Positions 16,355 to 25,744 of a DNA stretch of 47,185 nt are shown here, in pieces; the first letter of the stretch is position 1, and every line of letters begins with the position of its first letter. Source of the DNA: Elusimicrobia bacterium GWB2_63_16. Its GTDB lineage: Bacteria > Elusimicrobiota > Elusimicrobia > Elusimicrobiales > UBA9959. The notes under the pieces are model-generated. The model worked only from the letters and a program-made list of their open reading frames with translations, was not told the origin of the DNA and did not search any database. The stretch spans positions 1 to 47,185 of the forward strand of contig MGTZ01000057.1 in assembly GCA_001799715.1 (NCBI GenBank). Direction: 5' to 3'. Both the position numbers and the translations under genes were made by a program.

Positions 16355-17506
16355 ATGTCTGAAAACAGGATACGCTACAGCGACGATTTCCACGACCGCG
16401 AGGCCGTGATCAAGGTCATCGGGGTCGGCGGCGGCGGCGGCAACGCCGTAAACCGCATGGTCGAGGCGGAGATCCGCCTCGTGGACTTCGTGGCCATCAA
16501 TACCGACGCGCAGGACCTGCGCCGCAGCAAGGCCCCCAACCGCATCCAGATCGGCGAAAGCCTGACCAAGGGGCTGGGCGTGGGCGGGGACCCCTCCAAG
16601 GGCGCCGCCGCGGCCAAAGAATCCGCCGAGCTGCTGCGCGAGGCCGTCTCCGACGCGGACCTGATCTTCGTGACGGCCGGCATGGGCGGCGGTACCGGCA
16701 CCGGCGCCGCGCCGGTGGTGGCGCAGACGGCCAAGGAGACCAACCAGAACGCGCTGGTCATCGGCGTCGTCACGCGGCCGTTCTCTTTCGAGGGCAAGGC
16801 CCGCGCCGACCAGGCCGCGGCCGGCATCGCCGAGCTGCGCAAGAACGCGGACTGCCTGCTCGTCATTCCCAACGACCATATCCTCAGCGAGGTGGACCGC
16901 AGCACCAGCACCGAGGACGCCTATCTGAAGGCCGACGACGTGCTGCGCCAGGCCATCCAGGGCATCTCCGACGTGATCACCAGCGCCGGCGCCATCAACG
17001 TGGACTTCATGGACGTGCGCCGCATCATGAGCAAGTCGGGCGAGGCGCTGATCGGCATCGGCCGCGCCACCGGCGACGACCGCCACATAGAGGCCGCCAA
17101 GCAGGCCATCCACTCCCCGATGCTCGAGAGCGCCGTGATAGACGGCGCCAAGGGTATCCTGGTCAATTTTACCGCCTCCCGCGAGATCCGCATGGTGGAG
17201 GTCCACGAGGCGATGGAGTATATCAGCAAGAACGCCAACCCGGAAGCCATCGTGAAGTACGGCCAGGCTTTCGACGATACCCTGGGAGACGAGCTGAAGA
17301 TCACCGTGATCGCCACGGGCTTCACCGCCAAACGCAACGACCTGACCGGCGAACTGACGCGCCGCAAGGCGCTGGACCGCACGGGCAAGCCGCGCCGGCT
17401 CGACGGCGGCGACTTCCAGCCGGAGCCGGCCGCGCTGGCCTCTTCGGCGGAGGACCTGGACAAGCCGGCCTACCTGCGCCGCACCAGGTCGCGCAGGCTG
17501 GACTGA
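16355..17506 (+). CDS. ftsZ: cell division GTPase FtsZ
   Basis: The 383-residue tubulin homologue carries IKVIGVGGGGGNAVNRM near the start, the GTP-binding signature MGGGTGTGAAPVVA at about residues 108-121, the T7 loop region (NVDFMDVRRIM) and the tail peptide KPAYLRR, a form of the conserved C-terminal FtsA-binding motif. It polymerises into the Z-ring at midcell. The order ftsQ-ftsA-ftsZ is the usual one at the end of dcw clusters. No mur genes are in the window. Confidence 0.98.
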   Translation: MSENRIRYSDDFHDREAVIKVIGVGGGGGNAVNRMVEAEIRLVDFVAINTDAQDLRRSKAPNRIQIGESLTKGLGVGGDPSKGAAAAKESAELLREAVSDADLIFVTAGMGGGTGTGAAPVVAQTAKETNQNALVIGVVTRPFSFEGKARADQAAAGIAELRKNADCLLVIPNDHILSEVDRSTSTEDAYLKADDVLRQAIQGISDVITSAGAINVDFMDVRRIMSKSGEALIGIGRATGDDRHIEAAKQAIHSPMLESAVIDGAKGILVNFTASREIRMVEVHEAMEYISKNANPEAIVKYGQAFDDTLGDELKITVIATGFTAKRNDLTGELTRRKALDRTGKPRRLDGGDFQPEPAALASSAEDLDKPAYLRRTRSRRLD

Positions 17507-17522
17507 CGGGACGGGGGAAACT

Positions 17523-18611
17523 ATGGCCATAGATCTCAAACTGCTGCTGAAAGTGATGGTGCAGAACAAGGCTTCGGATACGCATATCCGCGGCGACTCG
17601 CAGGTCTTCCTGCGCATCCACGGCGCGATCACCCCGATCAATTCCTCCAACATGACCGAGGCGGAAGTGCAGGCCATCGTGGCCCCCATGATGACGCCGC
17701 GCCTGAAAAAAATCTTCGAAGAGAAGCACGAGTGCGATTTCTCTTACGAGGGCGGCGAGCTGGGCCGCTTCCGCTTCAACGTGTTCCTTCATAAAGGCAA
17801 GACCGGCGTGGCGATCCGCCACATCCCGCTCAAGATCCCCACTTTCGAAGAGCTGCGCCTGCCGCAGGAGTCCATCAAGAAGATCCTCACCAACGAGCGC
17901 GGTCTGGTGCTGGTCACCGGCATCACCGGCTCCGGCAAGACCTCCACGCTGGCCGCGATGATAGAATACCTGAACTCCACCTGGGACGCGCATATCATCA
18001 CCATCGAGGACCCCATAGAGTTCTCGTTCACCGAGAAGAAATGCATCATCAGCCAGCGCGAGCTCGGCGCCGACACGACGAGTTTCGTGGACGCCCTGCG
18101 CGCGGCCATGCGCCAGGACCCGGACATCATCCTCGTGGGCGAAATGCGCGACCTGGAGACGGTTCAGGCGGCTATCACCGCGGCGGAGACCGGCCACCTG
18201 GTGTTCGGCACGCTGCACACCATGAACGCCGTGCAGACCATCTCGCGCATCATCGACCTCTTCCCGCCGCACCAGCAGACGCAGGTGCGCATGCAGCTCT
18301 CGGAGAGCCTGCGCGGCATCGTCTCTCAGCGCCTGCTGCCCTGCACCAAGGGCGGCCGCCTGCCCGCCGTGGAGATCATGACGAACACGCCGCACATCAA
18401 GAAGATGATCGCGGACAACACTCTCGACGCCGTTACGCAGGCCATCGCCAAGGGCGGCTTCTACGGCATGCAGACCTTCAACCAGTCGCTGGTGAAGATG
18501 CATAAGGACGGCATGGCCAAACTCGAGGACATACTGCAGGCGGCGTCCAATCCCGACGACGTGCTGCTGGCGGTGAAAGGCATCGAGCAGGATATCGAGA
18601 CCAAACATTAA
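17523..18611 (+). CDS. pilT: type IV pilus retraction ATPase PilT
   Basis: The 362-residue protein has the PilT-type N-terminal domain, Walker A GITGSGKTST (about residue 139), the Asp box (IEDPIEF), Walker B (DPDIILVGEMRD) and the His box (GHLVFGTLHTM). The DALRAAMRQDPD stretch and hexameric core match PilT rather than PilB, which is longer. PilT drives pilus retraction and twitching. A GGGGGA ribosome site precedes the ATG. Its place 16 bases after ftsZ makes co-transcription with division genes likely; the two pilin genes are nearby. Confidence 0.95.
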   Translation: MAIDLKLLLKVMVQNKASDTHIRGDSQVFLRIHGAITPINSSNMTEAEVQAIVAPMMTPRLKKIFEEKHECDFSYEGGELGRFRFNVFLHKGKTGVAIRHIPLKIPTFEELRLPQESIKKILTNERGLVLVTGITGSGKTSTLAAMIEYLNSTWDAHIITIEDPIEFSFTEKKCIISQRELGADTTSFVDALRAAMRQDPDIILVGEMRDLETVQAAITAAETGHLVFGTLHTMNAVQTISRIIDLFPPHQQTQVRMQLSESLRGIVSQRLLPCTKGGRLPAVEIMTNTPHIKKMIADNTLDAVTQAIAKGGFYGMQTFNQSLVKMHKDGMAKLEDILQAASNPDDVLLAVKGIEQDIETKH

Positions 18612-18649
18612 GCGCGGGGCGGCCCGGGGCTAATTCCATCGGAGGGAAC

Positions 18650-19369
18650 ATGTTCGCTGAAGGCTACATCGGCATCGCGGGAATCATCGGCGTGGGCAAG
18701 TCCACGCTCACCATGGAGCTGGCCAAGGCGCTCAATTTCGAGCCCGTGCTCGAGGAGGTGGGCGGCAACCCTTACCTGGAGCATTTCTACAAGGATATGG
18801 CGCAGTACGGCACGATCATGCAGATCTGGCTGCTCAACCACCGCTTCCGCCAGCACCGCGAGTTCGTCAGCCGCATCAGCCTCGGCAAGATCCGCGGCGT
18901 GGTGCAGGACCGGACCATCTGGGAAGACACGATCTTCGCGCGCATGCTCAACCGCCACCCCGACAAGATCATCTCCGACATGGACTACAACACCTACCTG
19001 GACCTGTTCGACAACATGGTCCTGCGCGAGATGGTGTTCCCGCAGCTGATGATCTTCCTGGACTGCCGCGTGGAGACCTCCATCGCCCGCATCAAGGCCC
19101 GCGGGCGCAACATGGAAAAGGGCATAGACCCTTCCTACCTCAAGAGCCTGCAGGAGAACTACTACGAGTTCATCGAGGAGATGGAGGACGCCGGCGTGCG
19201 CATCCTGCGCCTGAACTGGGAGAACTACCAGCCCATCAGCGAGGTCGCCCGCCTGGTGCACGAATATTCGCTCAAGCCTTCCGCCTTCACCAAGTGGGTG
19301 CGCCCGCTGCGCAAGCTCGGCATGGAGAACGAGGCCAACCTCCCGAACAAGGTGGCGGTGGCGAGGTAA
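18650..19369 (+). CDS. deoxynucleoside kinase family protein
   Basis: The 239-residue product has a P-loop (GIAGIIGVGKSTLT, residues 8-21), the DRT motif QDRTIWEDTIF in the position of the DRS/ERS substrate motif of deoxynucleoside kinases, and a lid rich in Arg (ARIKARGRNMEKG). It would phosphorylate deoxynucleosides using ATP in the salvage route; dAdo/dGuo kinases of bacteria look most alike, but substrate cannot be fixed by eye. Start ATG follows GGAGGGAAC. Its TAA overlaps the ATG of cmk (TAATG), so both are coupled. Confidence 0.88.
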   Translation: MFAEGYIGIAGIIGVGKSTLTMELAKALNFEPVLEEVGGNPYLEHFYKDMAQYGTIMQIWLLNHRFRQHREFVSRISLGKIRGVVQDRTIWEDTIFARMLNRHPDKIISDMDYNTYLDLFDNMVLREMVFPQLMIFLDCRVETSIARIKARGRNMEKGIDPSYLKSLQENYYEFIEEMEDAGVRILRLNWENYQPISEVARLVHEYSLKPSAFTKWVRPLRKLGMENEANLPNKVAVAR

Positions 19370-20049
19370 TGCGCGCCAACGGCCTCGTGATCGCCATCGA
19401 CGGGCCCGCCGGGGTGGGGAAATCCACCGTGGGCAAGCTCGTCGCTTCCCGCCTGGGCTACAGTTTTATCAGCACCGGCAAGATGTACCGCGCGCTGGCG
19501 TGGAAGGCGCTGGAGCTCGGCGTCAGCCTGGAGGACGACGGCGCCCTCGTCGCTCTGGCCCGCGCCGCCCGCTGGGCCTTCCCGAAAGGCGCCGGCCCCG
19601 AGGCCGACGTTTCGCTGGACGGCCGCGTGCTGGTGCTTGAGCTCGCCGAGGAACGCGTCAGCCGCGCCTCTTCCGCCATCGCCAGGTTCGCCGGCGTGAG
19701 GCTGTTCATGAAGGACATGCAGCGCCAGGCCGGGCTCGAGGGCGGGGTGGTGATGGAGGGCCGCGATATCGGCACCAACGTCTTTCCCGACGCCGAGCTG
19801 AAGGTCTACCTGGACGCCTCGCCGGAGGCCAGGGCCCGCCGCCGCGAGGGGCAGCTGAAGCTGCAGGGCCTGCCGGCGAATTACGCCGAGATACTCGATT
19901 TCATCATCAAGCGCGACGCGCAGGATTCGGGCCGCGAGAACAACCCGCTGAGGAAAGCGGACGACGCCCACTACCTGGATTCCACCGCTATGCCGCGCGA
20001 AAAGGTCGTGGACGCTATAGTGGCCCTGTTCGGGGCCGCACGCAAGTAA
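19369..20049 (+). CDS. cmk: cytidylate kinase
   Basis: The 226-residue enzyme phosphorylates CMP and dCMP. Seen are the P-loop (AIDGPAGVGKSTVGKL), the STGKMYRALA motif, and GRDIGTNVFPDAELKVYLDASPEAR split over the CMP-binding region, followed by the RRREGQ lid and the RDAQDSGRENNPL stretch. The start at 19369 overlaps the previous stop; a longer in-frame ORF from 19294 would run into the kinase gene upstream. Order cmk, plsC, S1-domain gene is common in bacteria. Confidence 0.95.
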   Translation: MRANGLVIAIDGPAGVGKSTVGKLVASRLGYSFISTGKMYRALAWKALELGVSLEDDGALVALARAARWAFPKGAGPEADVSLDGRVLVLELAEERVSRASSAIARFAGVRLFMKDMQRQAGLEGGVVMEGRDIGTNVFPDAELKVYLDASPEARARRREGQLKLQGLPANYAEILDFIIKRDAQDSGRENNPLRKADDAHYLDSTAMPREKVVDAIVALFGAARK

Positions 20050-20676
20050 ATGCCGGCCCAACCTCACATAGAAAGACCGCTTTCGCTGCTGTTCGTCTAC
20101 GGATTTTTCAGGGTCTTTTTTCGCCTGTTCAACTCGCTCAAGGTGATCGGCCTGGAAAACATCCCGCGTACCGGGCCGCTGATAGTGGCCTGCAACCACC
20201 TCTCCCTGTCGGACCCGCCCGCCCTGACCTCCAGCCTGGCGCTGGTGCGCCTTCCCAATGTCATCGCCAAGAAGGAACTGTTCTCCTATTGGCCGCTCAG
20301 CTATTTCCTGCCCCGCTGGGGGGCCATCCCGGTGGACAGGGCCCGGTCGGGGGGGGATCTGGGGGCGTTGCGCGGCTGCCTGACCGCGCTCAAGCGTGAC
20401 GGCTGCCTTATCATCTTCCCCGAGGGCACCCGCGCCCAGGGCCGCGCCCTGAAGCCCAAGCCGGGGGTGGCCCTGATGGCGCACAAGTCCGGCGCCCCGG
20501 TGCTGACAGCCCGCATTTTCAACAGCGATAATTTCTCAAAATTAGGTAAAATAACTATTAAGTACGGTGGTCTTAAAACCTTTGTGCCCCCGGCCGACGG
20601 GGACCTGAAGGCCGCCTACGCCAGATTTTCAGAAGAAGTGATGGCCGACATCTTTTCATTAACAGAGGAGCAGTAA
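20050..20676 (+). CDS. plsC: 1-acyl-sn-glycerol-3-phosphate acyltransferase (PlsC family)
   Basis: The 208-residue membrane-associated enzyme carries the H(X4)D catalytic motif (NHLSLSD, His 50 and Asp 55) and the FPEGTRAQG motif near residue 125. It transfers an acyl chain to lysophosphatidic acid to make phosphatidic acid. The ATG begins immediately after the TAA of cmk with no gap, implying translational coupling. plsY, the preceding step of the same pathway, is at 40.5-41.1 kb. Confidence 0.92.
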   Translation: MPAQPHIERPLSLLFVYGFFRVFFRLFNSLKVIGLENIPRTGPLIVACNHLSLSDPPALTSSLALVRLPNVIAKKELFSYWPLSYFLPRWGAIPVDRARSGGDLGALRGCLTALKRDGCLIIFPEGTRAQGRALKPKPGVALMAHKSGAPVLTARIFNSDNFSKLGKITIKYGGLKTFVPPADGDLKAAYARFSEEVMADIFSLTEEQ

Positions 20677-20681
20677 CCCCC

Positions 20682-21881
20682 ATGGAAACCAACCAGACCC
20701 CCAACCCCGCGGAGCAGGAGAATACGAAGAAAGGTCCGGAGCAGGGGCACGACGAAGAACTCTCGATGGCGGACCTGCTGAAGGCGGAAGAGCAGGTCGC
20801 CGAAAAGGTCCAGTCCCGCGGCGTGGTTTCCGTGAAAGTGGTCCAGGTCACCGAGGACCTGGTGCTCGTCGACATAGGCGAGAAGAAAGAGGGCGCGATC
20901 CCGCTGGCCGATTTCCAGGACGAGAAGGCGCCGGTAGCCGGCGACGAAGTGCAGGCCGTGCTCGAGAAGAAGGGCGGCGAAGGCCGCTACACGATGCTGT
21001 CCCACCGCCGCGCCCGCGAGCGCGCCGCCTGGGAGCTGGCCAAGAAGCTCTTCGAGGCCAAGGAGCGCGTGAAGGGCAAGGTCACCGAGATCGTGAAGGG
21101 CGGCTACATCGTGGACATCTCCGGGATGCGCGCCTTCATGCCGCTGTCCCTGTCCGAGCTGGGCGGCGCCCACAAGCATTACCTGCCGCCGAACGCCAAG
21201 ATAAAGTTCTACATCACCGATTTCAACGAGAAGGACCGCAAGGTCGTCGTCTCCCGCCGGCAGGTGCTGGAGGAGGACGAGAAGGTGCGCCGCGGCCAGG
21301 TGCTGGCCGAGGTGGCCCCGGGCCGCATCGTGCGCGGCGTCGTGGCCAAGGTGGCAGAGGACGCGCTGCTGGTGCGCTTCCAGGGCATAGAGGGCTCGGT
21401 GAGCCTCGAGGACCTGGCCTGGAAGAACCCGCAGGAGGCCCTGAAGGGCTACAAGCGCGGCCAGCGCGTGAAGTGCAAGATCCTCGCCGTGGACAAGGAC
21501 GGGGAAAAACTCGCTTTCGGCATCAAGCAGCTGCTGCCCAACCCGGTGGACATGCTCAAGCGCCGCTTCGCGCGCTTCGCCCGCGTGAAGGCCAAGGTGG
21601 TCTCGGTGGCCGCCGAGGGCGCCGTGGTGACGGTCGGCGAGCAGGCCGAGGGCTTCATCCGCCCCGAGGATTACGGCGCCGAGGGCGCCCCCAAGGAAGG
21701 GGCCGAGCTCAACGTGGTGGTGGTCGGCATCAACTACGACAATTTCCGCCTCAACCTCTCCGTCAAGCGCGCCGAAGAAGTGGAAGACCGCAAGCGCATG
21801 GCGCAGTACCTCAAGGGTTCGCCCTCCCTCACCCTCGGCCAGATCCTCCTGGAGAACGCGGAGGACGAAGGTGAGTTATGA
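20682..21881 (+). CDS. rpsA: S1 RNA-binding domain protein (ribosomal protein S1-like)
   Basis: The 399-residue product contains four S1 domains, at about residues 45-110, 125-200, 210-285 and 300-375 (for example RVKGKVTEIVKGGYIVDISG and RIVRGVVAKVAEDALLVRFQG). An acidic, low-complexity N-terminus of 40 residues precedes them. Full-length E. coli S1 has six domains; four is typical of many other phyla. It likely aids mRNA loading on the 30S subunit. The neighbour order with cmk supports this. The stop overlaps the next gene by 11 nt. Confidence 0.88.
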   Translation: METNQTPNPAEQENTKKGPEQGHDEELSMADLLKAEEQVAEKVQSRGVVSVKVVQVTEDLVLVDIGEKKEGAIPLADFQDEKAPVAGDEVQAVLEKKGGEGRYTMLSHRRARERAAWELAKKLFEAKERVKGKVTEIVKGGYIVDISGMRAFMPLSLSELGGAHKHYLPPNAKIKFYITDFNEKDRKVVVSRRQVLEEDEKVRRGQVLAEVAPGRIVRGVVAKVAEDALLVRFQGIEGSVSLEDLAWKNPQEALKGYKRGQRVKCKILAVDKDGEKLAFGIKQLLPNPVDMLKRRFARFARVKAKVVSVAAEGAVVTVGEQAEGFIRPEDYGAEGAPKEGAELNVVVVGINYDNFRLNLSVKRAEEVEDRKRMAQYLKGSPSLTLGQILLENAEDEGEL

Positions 21882-22842
21882 GAAGCGCCGCGAACTAAAG
21901 GACGCTCTCGGCAAACTGTTACACTCCTACGGAGCGCCGCTCGGCATGCTGTTGGTTATAGTGCTGGCGGCGCTCTACATTTTCATGGCTCGCGGTTCCG
22001 GCCCGCTGCCGGAGTTTCCCCGGACCCCCGGCGACTTCATGCAGTCGGCCCGGGCCGAGCGCCGCCTGGAAGAGCTCGCGGTCCGGCTGCGTGAAAATCC
22101 CGATGATATAAAGGCCCTCTCCGAAAGCGGCCGGCTCAAGTTCCAGCTCGGGACGCAGCGCTACGTGGAGGGAATAGCCGACCTGGAGCGCGCCCGCGCG
22201 CTGGGCCTCGCCGACGCCAGGTCCTTCTATTACCTGGGCGTGATGTACCAGGGCGTGGGGCTCTACGAGTTCGCGGCGCAGGAGTACCGCCGCTTTCTTA
22301 ATAATTTCCCCAAGGACGAAGAGGTCCGCATGCTGCTGGCCAAACTGTATTATTCCTCCGGCGATCACGCCGGGGCGGTGCGCGAATACGAGGCCCTGCT
22401 GCGCGACGGCAGCGAGGATCCCGTGCTGCTGGAGAACCTGGCGCTGGCCCTCTGGAAGGAGGGCCGCGACTATGCCGCCGTCCTCTCCCGGCTGCGCGGC
22501 CTCGGCGCCTCCGGCGCCTTCCTGGCGGACTACGCCGAGGGCCGGATCAGCTACGAGTCCAGAAACTACGCCGGCGCGCTGCCGCCGCTGCTGCGCGCCG
22601 CCGGGGCCGCCCCGGCTTCCGGCTCTTTCTCCGATCAGCCCGCGCTTTTCTGGATGACGGCGGACAGCGCCTACCGCGGCAAGGACGAAGACGCCGCCTA
22701 CGCCTGGCTGCAGGAGCTGGTGAAGATCTCTCCCGAGCACGAAGAGGGCAAGCGCCTGCTGGCGAAGATAGAGAAGGCCCGCGCCGCCGCCGCCAAGGCC
22801 GCCAGGAAAGCCGCCGCGGCCGCGGCCAGGAAGAAGAAGTGA
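21871..22842 (+). CDS. membrane-anchored TPR protein
   Basis: The 323-residue protein has a short cytoplasmic N-terminus, one transmembrane helix at about residues 22-42 and then TPR-type repeats (ARSFYYLGVMYQGVGLYEFA, VRMLLAKLYYSSGDHAGAV, VLLENLALALWKEGRDYAAV). It ends in an Ala/Lys-rich tail. The start is GTG inside the end of the S1 gene, the only start that fits the open frame and gives the anchor. It probably organises protein partners outside the inner membrane. No enzymatic motif is seen. Confidence 0.8.
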   Translation: MSYEKRRELKDALGKLLHSYGAPLGMLLVIVLAALYIFMARGSGPLPEFPRTPGDFMQSARAERRLEELAVRLRENPDDIKALSESGRLKFQLGTQRYVEGIADLERARALGLADARSFYYLGVMYQGVGLYEFAAQEYRRFLNNFPKDEEVRMLLAKLYYSSGDHAGAVREYEALLRDGSEDPVLLENLALALWKEGRDYAAVLSRLRGLGASGAFLADYAEGRISYESRNYAGALPPLLRAAGAAPASGSFSDQPALFWMTADSAYRGKDEDAAYAWLQELVKISPEHEEGKRLLAKIEKARAAAAKAARKAAAAAARKKK

Positions 22843-22864
22843 CCCGCCCGGGGGCTACTGGCCG

Positions 22865-25693
22865 ATGCGAATTTACGAGAGACTGAAACCCCTGGCCGCC
22901 GCCCTCCTGCTGGCGGCCGCCTCCGCGCCGAGCGCCGCCCTGGAGCCCAACAAGGTCATTATCCGGGATTTCGACTGGCGGATCTATTCCACCGAGCATT
23001 TCGACATCCACTACTACGACGGGTCCGAGCCCTGGGTAACCTACGCCTCCGGCGTGCTGGAAGACGCCTACCGCCGCGAAGCCGCCGAACTCAACCCCGC
23101 GCTGAACAAGCGCATACCCTTTTTCCTCTACGGCAGCATCAACGACATGCAGCAGTCCGGCATCGCCGACGTCGGCGACGGCGTGGGCGGGCTCACCGAA
23201 CCCTACAAGGACCGCTTCATGGTCTGGGCCGACGGCTCCAAGGGCTGGCTGAAGGACGTCATCGAGCACGAGTTCGCCCACGAGGCGCAGTTCAGCATCC
23301 TCATAGACGGCTTCTGGAAAAGCGCCCGCATCCTGAAAACCTACATCTACCCGCTGTGGATGATGGAGGGCATCGCGGAGCAGCAGACCGGCCTGAGCGA
23401 TTACGCCGTCGAGAAGCTCTACGTGCGCGACGCGGTGCTGTCCGGCGGCCTGATCCCGCTCTCGCGGCTCAACCAGTTCGCGCACCTCAAGCCGCACCAG
23501 ACCACGCTGGCCTACAAGACCGGCGGCCACGCCATGCGCTTCCTCTCCGACCAGTACGGCGCGGACAAGCCCCGCCGCATGCTGGAGCTGTTCCGCACGC
23601 GCTACGAGGCCGGCACCGTGCTGAGCCCGCTGATAGGGGCGGACCTGCAGACCTTTGAGAAAAAATTCGCCGAATACCTGGAGCTGAAGTACTTCGCCGA
23701 GGTCAAAGAGGAGCGCCTGCAGGAGCCGGACCATTACGGCGAGCGCCAGACCCGCGGCGGCGATAATATCCCGGAATTCAACGTCAGCCCGGCCGTGTCG
23801 CCCGACGGTAAAAAGCTGGCCTTCCTGTCCACGCGCGACGGGCATCCGGCCGAAGTACGGGTAAGGGACCTGGCCACCGGCCGGGAGAAAAAGCTGACCG
23901 GCCTGGCCGCCGGCGCCGAGAATATCCCGTACGGGCGCTTTACCAAGCCGCTGCGCTCGCTGGCCTGGTCTCCGGACGGCAGATACCTGGCCTTCTCCGG
24001 CCAGAAGAACCACCGCGAATACCTGTTCCTCTACGACGAACGCGCCGGGAAAGTGGCGCGCGCCCGCGTGGAGGGCCTCACGGAGGCGCGCCAGCCGGCC
24101 TTCTCCCCGGACGGGAAAAAAGTGGCCTTTATCGGCATGCAGGGCGGCTACAACGACATCTACGAGCTGCCCGCGGAAGCCATCGCCGCCGGCGGAGTGA
24201 TCCCGCTGGCCGGGGCCGCGCGCCTGACCGCGAGCGCCCAGGACGAGGCCTCGCCGGTCTATTCTCCCGACGGCGGTTCGCTGGCCTATTCCTGCGAAGT
24301 GGACGGCTCCAGCGGCCCCGTGCGCGCCCTGTGCCTGCTGCGGCCCGGCTCGGCCCCGGCGGAGGTCCGTTTTCCCGGCGGCAGCGTCTACGACCCGGTC
24401 TTCGCGGCCGACGGCTCCGGCGTCTACTTCGTCTCGGACGCCGGCTACGACTTCGAACTTTACCGGCGCGAGAATTCCGGCGAAGTCCGCCGGCTGACGC
24501 GTACCATGGGCGGCATCTTCACGCCGGCGGTGGCGGGCGGCAAGGTGTATTTCTCGGCCTTCAGGCGCGGCGGCATGGACGTCTACGCCGGCGCGCCGGA
24601 GCAGTTCCTTTACGAAGCCGCGGCCCCTGCCCCGGCGGAGGGGGAACCTTTCGCGGTGGCGCCTTCCACAGGCGCTTTCCTGCCTTACCGCTTCAAGGCC
24701 TCCACGGACCTGTTCTTCCCGGCTTTCCTGTTCTCCTCTCCGGGCGGCCTGTTCTGGATGAACTACTGGCAGGCCTCCGACATGCTGGGCCGCCATAACC
24801 TGGGCATGTTCCTCAACTACAATTCCGGGGCCGATTATCTGAGCCTGCAGACCAGCTATTCCTACGCGCGCTGGCGCATGCCGCTGTTCCTGCAGACCAC
24901 GCTGCTCAGCTACGACGGGGCGTCCACCGCCGACGATTTCGAATACGACCGGGACTACGTGCGGCACGCCGCCGGCACGGCCTGGCCCTTCGACCGCTAC
25001 AACCGCCTGGAAGCCTTCCTCGTCTCCAAGAACGAGCGCAACGTCTATACCGACGTGGACTTTACCGAGCGCCTGCGCACGCGCTCCCTGCAGACCTCCT
25101 ACATCCGCGACACCGTCGACGGGCTGTACCTGACGGCCGTGCGCGGCTCGCGCACCGAACTCTCCTGGCTTACCGCGGTGGAGCGGTACGGCGGCAACCT
25201 GAAGTACGACGTCTTCCTGCTGCAATATCTGAAATATTTCCCGCTCTCCAAGCGCGCGGCCTTCGTCAACCGCTTCCTGGCGGGCCGCAGCGTGGGCCGT
25301 GACCGGCGCTCTTTCGGCTTCGGCGGGCTGGGGGGGATACGCGGCTTCTCCTCCACCGCCGACCGCTACGAGAAGCCCGGAGTTATCATGAACAACGCCG
25401 AGCTGCGCGTGCCGCTGGTCAAGGACATGAATTATTACATGTGGTATATGTTCCCGGATTTTTACTTCAAGGGGATATACGGCAAGCTGTTCGCCGACAC
25501 CGCCTACGGCTGGGACGCGGGGCGGGAGTTCGGCCGCGCCGGGGCCTCGGGGCCCGAGACTTCCGTGGGCGCGGGCGTTAATGTGCACACCTTCGTGCTG
25601 CAGGCCTTCCAACTGGTGCTGAGTTTCGACTACGCCGTGCGCACTTCCGACGGCGGCAGGATCTTTTATTTCTACCTGGGCCCGCTGTTCTGA
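22865..25693 (+). CDS. metallopeptidase / TolB-like propeller / outer-membrane barrel fusion
   Basis: The 942-residue protein starts with a signal peptide (about 25 residues). Residues 40-280 form a gluzincin-type peptidase domain: HEFAH zinc motif (His135, Glu136, His139) and a downstream Glu in WMMEGIAEQ (Glu168). Residues about 285-590 hold PD40/TolB-like propeller repeats (SPDGKKLAFLSTRD, SPDGRYLAFSGQ, SPDGGSLAYSCE). From about 610 to the C-terminal Phe, aromatic strands and FGFGGLGGIRGFSS resemble the C-terminal barrel of Omp85/BamA-TamA-type proteins. It is probably anchored in the outer membrane with the peptidase and propeller in the periplasm. Substrate is unknown. Similar fusions exist in some diderm phyla; I cannot check how common. 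Confidence 0.82.
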   Translation: MRIYERLKPLAAALLLAAASAPSAALEPNKVIIRDFDWRIYSTEHFDIHYYDGSEPWVTYASGVLEDAYRREAAELNPALNKRIPFFLYGSINDMQQSGIADVGDGVGGLTEPYKDRFMVWADGSKGWLKDVIEHEFAHEAQFSILIDGFWKSARILKTYIYPLWMMEGIAEQQTGLSDYAVEKLYVRDAVLSGGLIPLSRLNQFAHLKPHQTTLAYKTGGHAMRFLSDQYGADKPRRMLELFRTRYEAGTVLSPLIGADLQTFEKKFAEYLELKYFAEVKEERLQEPDHYGERQTRGGDNIPEFNVSPAVSPDGKKLAFLSTRDGHPAEVRVRDLATGREKKLTGLAAGAENIPYGRFTKPLRSLAWSPDGRYLAFSGQKNHREYLFLYDERAGKVARARVEGLTEARQPAFSPDGKKVAFIGMQGGYNDIYELPAEAIAAGGVIPLAGAARLTASAQDEASPVYSPDGGSLAYSCEVDGSSGPVRALCLLRPGSAPAEVRFPGGSVYDPVFAADGSGVYFVSDAGYDFELYRRENSGEVRRLTRTMGGIFTPAVAGGKVYFSAFRRGGMDVYAGAPEQFLYEAAAPAPAEGEPFAVAPSTGAFLPYRFKASTDLFFPAFLFSSPGGLFWMNYWQASDMLGRHNLGMFLNYNSGADYLSLQTSYSYARWRMPLFLQTTLLSYDGASTADDFEYDRDYVRHAAGTAWPFDRYNRLEAFLVSKNERNVYTDVDFTERLRTRSLQTSYIRDTVDGLYLTAVRGSRTELSWLTAVERYGGNLKYDVFLLQYLKYFPLSKRAAFVNRFLAGRSVGRDRRSFGFGGLGGIRGFSSTADRYEKPGVIMNNAELRVPLVKDMNYYMWYMFPDFYFKGIYGKLFADTAYGWDAGREFGRAGASGPETSVGAGVNVHTFVLQAFQLVLSFDYAVRTSDGGRIFYFYLGPLF

Positions 25694-25744
25694 GGCGGGC
25701 CGGACGGCCAGATTTTTATGCTAAAATTCAGAGGTATGAAGAAC

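Noticed and set aside
15074-17689. Long antisense frame opposite ftsA and ftsZ
   Set aside because: Overlaps two certain genes and has no recognisable domain.
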